A DNA stretch of 18,002 bases. Source: Desulfatitalea sp. Its GTDB lineage: Bacteria; Desulfobacterota; Desulfobacteria; Desulfobacterales; Desulfosarcinaceae. Shown here piece after piece: positions 16,375 to 18,002 of this stretch. The stretch spans positions 1 to 18,002 of the forward strand of contig JABDRH010000690.1 of NCBI GenBank assembly GCA_013041835.1. The letters run 5' to 3'. Every line of letters starts with the position of its first letter. The first letter of the stretch is position 1. The notes beneath the pieces are model-generated. The model saw only the letters and a program-made list of their open reading frames with translations. It was not told the origin of the DNA and made no database searches. The position numbers were made by a program, and so were the translations under genes.

Positions 16375-16378
16375 TTAA
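16349..16378. repeat. Near-perfect 30-base palindrome at the 3' end of the GAF gene
   Basis: The arms 16349-16363 and 16364-16378 are exact reverse complements except for one position (T at 16353 facing G at 16374). The central 20 bases, CCCAATGTTGCAACATTGGG (16354-16373), are perfect with no spacer. It covers the stop codon of the minus-strand GAF gene (16375-16377). As RNA it would fold into a stem of about 11-13 pairs with a TGCA loop, so it may end or protect that transcript. There is no T run. A binding site for a symmetric protein, or an insertion footprint, is equally possible. Confidence 0.75.
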
Positions 16379-17001
16379 CTTGCCTGCGCGATCTCTTCGC
16401 GCGTAAATCCCGTGGGCACCCCTTCATATGGCGTGCGTTTATTATACGCCATGAGTTTTGGATCGCGCATGGTCTTGAGGATATCGATGCTCTCCTTCAA
16501 CCCGCGATTGACCCTGCACATTTCGATCGCCATGCCAACCACCTGGGCAACGGCCTGGGTGAAATTCACATCGTTTAGGCTGAATTCCCACGGTGTGGCC
16601 GTGTAAATGCGCATACATCCGAACAGCCGGGTTCCCAGGATGATGGGCACTGAGAGAATCGAAGCAATGCCCTCCCGCCGAGCGGCTTCGGGGTATTGAA
16701 TGCGTGGATCGTCATTCACATCATAAATCGCCACCGGCTGTAAATCCCGTAGGGCCGAGGCAATGGATCGCGCGGCGCTGACCGGCCCTTTGTCCAGATA
16801 CTCCTGGCTGAGGCCGTAACTGCCGGCCAACCCGAGCTGATTGTTTCTGGAGTTGATCAGAAAAAGAGCGCAGCCCTTGGCTTTAAGGGCGTGGGTGACG
16901 CCCTCTACGGTGATCAACACGATGTCCTCGGGGTCACGGATGGTAGAGATGGCCTTGGTGATTTGGATCAGGGTATCATAGGTGATTTGTGATCTTTCCA
17001 T
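16375..17001 (-). CDS. Standalone GAF-domain protein
   Basis: 208 residues from the ATG at 17001, chosen for the strong AAAGGAGGG site just upstream; the frame extends to 17118 but that part reads as leader. One GAF domain fills about 10-170: ITKAISTIRDPEDIVLITVE, KGCALFLINSRNNQLGL, GSYGLSQEYLDKGPV, YPEAARREGIASILSVPI, and LFGCMRIYT. The C-terminal tail ends TREEIAQAS. There is no kinase, cyclase or DNA-binding part, so it would act as a small sensor or an accessory to another signalling protein. GAF domains bind small ligands or chromophores; which one cannot be told here. The upstream region has a sigma-54-like element, and an NtrC-type regulator gene lies 1.2 kb away, so regulated expression is plausible. 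Confidence 0.88.
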   Translation of the reverse strand: MERSQITYDTLIQITKAISTIRDPEDIVLITVEGVTHALKAKGCALFLINSRNNQLGLAGSYGLSQEYLDKGPVSAARSIASALRDLQPVAIYDVNDDPRIQYPEAARREGIASILSVPIILGTRLFGCMRIYTATPWEFSLNDVNFTQAVAQVVGMAIEMCRVNRGLKESIDILKTMRDPKLMAYNKRTPYEGVPTGFTREEIAQAS

Positions 17002-17070
17002 TTTGCCCTCCTTTGCACTGCGGATTGTTAAAAGGCCTTTCCTGAGACCAGGCCGGTCTGATGCTTTTGC

Positions 17071-17087
17071 GGCAAAGATCGATCCAA
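17071..17087 (-). promoter_or_regulatory. Sigma-54-like promoter upstream of the GAF gene
   Basis: On the minus strand the sequence reads TTGGATCGATCTTTGCC. Aligned to the TGGCACG-N4-TTGCW consensus it keeps the invariant GG and GC ten bases apart, the C and G before the spacer, and TTGC. It departs at two bases of the -24 box and the last base of the -12 box. Transcription would start near 17060, leaving a leader of about 60 bases before the strong ribosome site. It is the only good match I saw near a gene start. A single match of this quality can be fortuitous. Confidence 0.4.
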
Positions 17088-17274
17088 TTGAAAGGTGAGC
17101 CGGGTCGGTTTTGATCACAGGCGGGAACGTCGATGAAGCCGAAGCGCTGTTTTCAGTTCAGTGCGGCGGTTCAATCCACGAGCTGATTGGGTACCACATC
17201 GGACTATATGTTCAGCCTCTCATACTCAGCGGCTGATTGCAAGAGACGCAAAACCATGCTGCGGCAATGGTCAT
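17088..17274. other. Intergenic stretch between GAF gene and helicase remnant
   Basis: No gene is supported. Open frames exist on both strands, but their translations have no recognisable motif. Part of it may be further decayed helicase-gene sequence, because the recognisable remnant begins at 17275 in a frame open from 17161. Otherwise I see nothing distinct apart from its share of the GAF gene's upstream region. Confidence 0.35.
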
Positions 17275-17720
17275 GGCAAGCTTGACGATGCCGTCAAACA
17301 GATCCCAAGATCACATGCTTTGGTCCTTACCGGCACGCCAATAGTACCTACCTGATCGATGAGTTCAGCCACAACCCGGAATGCCACGTCTTTCCATCTA
17401 CCGATGCCGGCGGCACCGGGCTCAACCTGCAGGCCGCCGACTGTGTGGTCAATTTCGAGATGCCCAGGAATCCGGCCCGCATGAACCCGCGCATCGGCCA
17501 CGAAGCGTGCACCCCTGCCGGCAGCGGAGATAATATCCTCAGCGCCCAGCCTGCCGAGCGCATCGAGTCGGTTCTCAACTCCGGCATGGAATTTATTGGC
17601 GGCTTGCTGGAGATGGCCGCCGGTCAAAAACTGACTTCCGCCGGTGACGACGGCCGCCTGCTGCAGATTGACAAGGCGACCGGGGAAGTCACCTTGAAAT
17701 TCAAACTGCCGGGATTTTGA
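17275..17720 (+). pseudogene. Remnant of a SNF2-type (HepA/RapA-like) helicase gene
   Basis: Several pieces of a SNF2-family DNA translocase are present in broken order. One frame gives DDAVKQIPRSHALVLTGTP, covering the LTGTP motif of the first helicase lobe, then stops at 17353-17355. In a different frame, from about 17349, follow YLIDEFSHNPECHVF and STDAGGTGLNLQAADCVVNF, NPARMNPRIG (motifs V and VI of the second lobe), and a C-terminal tail ending TGEVTLKFKLPGF at 17720. An intact gene of this type is several kilobases long. Here the part between LTGTP and YLIDEF is gone, the N-terminal region is absent, and the sequence after RIG diverges where the usual Arg-x-x-Arg would be. Frameshift plus internal deletions make this a decayed gene. 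It converges on msrA with only five bases between the stops. Confidence 0.8.
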
Positions 17721-17725
17721 ACACC

Positions 17726-18002
17726 CTAAATTTTGGTTTCGTGTTCTAACGACCACATGCGTTTTAGAAACTGATCCCGCCCGGAATTGCGGCGGTATAA
17801 TTTGTAGCGTAATGGATTTTTCTGGTGGTAGTCCTGATGGTGGGGTTCCGCCGTGTAGAACTGTTCAAAAGACTTGATTTCGGTCACGATGGGTTTGTCA
17901 AAGCGGCCGGAATCTTCCAGGCGGCGTTTGGATTGCTCGGCCTGGCGCCGTTGGCCGGCATCGTGATAAAAGATGGCCGATCGGTATTGGGTGCCTCGAT
18001 CC
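17726..18002 (-). CDS. msrA: Peptide methionine sulfoxide reductase MsrA, C-terminal part
   Basis: The frame is open from the right edge to a TAG at 17726-17728, giving 91 residues, so the start and the catalytic N-terminal GCFW region lie outside. The visible part matches MsrA: DRGTQYRSAIFYHDAGQ (substrate-pocket region), IVTEIKSFEQFYTAEPHHQDY, and YHQKNPLRYKLY near the end. MsrA reduces the S form of methionine sulfoxide, free or in proteins, with reducing power from thioredoxin, and helps repair oxidised proteins. The last residues SLEHETKI carry no recognisable MsrB domain, so this is a single-domain MsrA at its C-terminal end. No link to the betaine genes is evident beyond methionine as a common theme. 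Confidence 0.93.
   Translation of the reverse strand, partial: DRGTQYRSAIFYHDAGQRRQAEQSKRRLEDSGRFDKPIVTEIKSFEQFYTAEPHHQDYHQKNPLRYKLYRRNSGRDQFLKRMWSLEHETKI

Noticed and set aside
1..18002. tRNA, rRNA, origin of replication and phage attachment sites
   Set aside because: Looked for cloverleaf-like segments, rRNA-like blocks and paired direct repeats next to integrase-like genes; none could be supported.

Overview
The window looks like chromosomal DNA from a Gram-negative, two-membrane bacterium with a moderately high GC content. The density of multi-domain histidine kinases, an NtrC-type sigma-54 regulator, an outer-membrane barrel protein and a standalone GAF protein fit a Desulfobacterota (deltaproteobacterial sulfate-reducer-like) genome. 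That placement rests on gene style and recall, not on a search.

Layout. (1) Positions 1-6923, plus strand: three histidine-kinase genes joined by stop/start overlaps (GTGA, then ATGA). The first is cut by the window edge and combines a periplasmic solute-binding domain, membrane segments, HAMP, kinase and receiver. The second is receiver-kinase. The third is receiver-PAS-PAS-kinase-receiver. None carries a DNA-binding output. (2) 6920-11426, minus strand: a glycine betaine uptake operon in the order proV (ATPase with CBS domains), proW (permease), proX (binding protein) and an outer-membrane barrel protein. The barrel gene meets the third kinase gene tail to tail, with overlapping stop codons. 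(3) 11427-13354: a more AT-rich stretch with a non-coding or weakly coding region, a leader-like mini-ORF with a hairpin, a DUF4474-like gene, and a cupin gene on the opposite strand. (4) 13467-15850, plus strand: a betaine-homocysteine methyltransferase homologue whose stop overlaps the start of an NtrC-family response regulator. (5) 15851-18002: a gene-poor stretch with a pentanucleotide repeat and possible insertion-sequence debris, a GAF-domain gene with a sigma-54-like promoter and a near-perfect palindrome at its 3' end, a wrecked SNF2-type helicase gene, and the C-terminal part of msrA running off the right edge.

How it fits together. The barrel protein, ProX, ProW and ProV would carry glycine betaine from outside to the cytoplasm. 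The BHMT homologue would use it to methylate homocysteine to methionine, releasing dimethylglycine. The sigma-54 regulator is translationally coupled to the methyltransferase gene. The nearby kinase trio could feed phosphate to it, although that link is inference. The best candidate for an undescribed system here is this glycine betaine sensing, uptake and methyl-transfer locus. Its parts are familiar, but the combination deserves a check.
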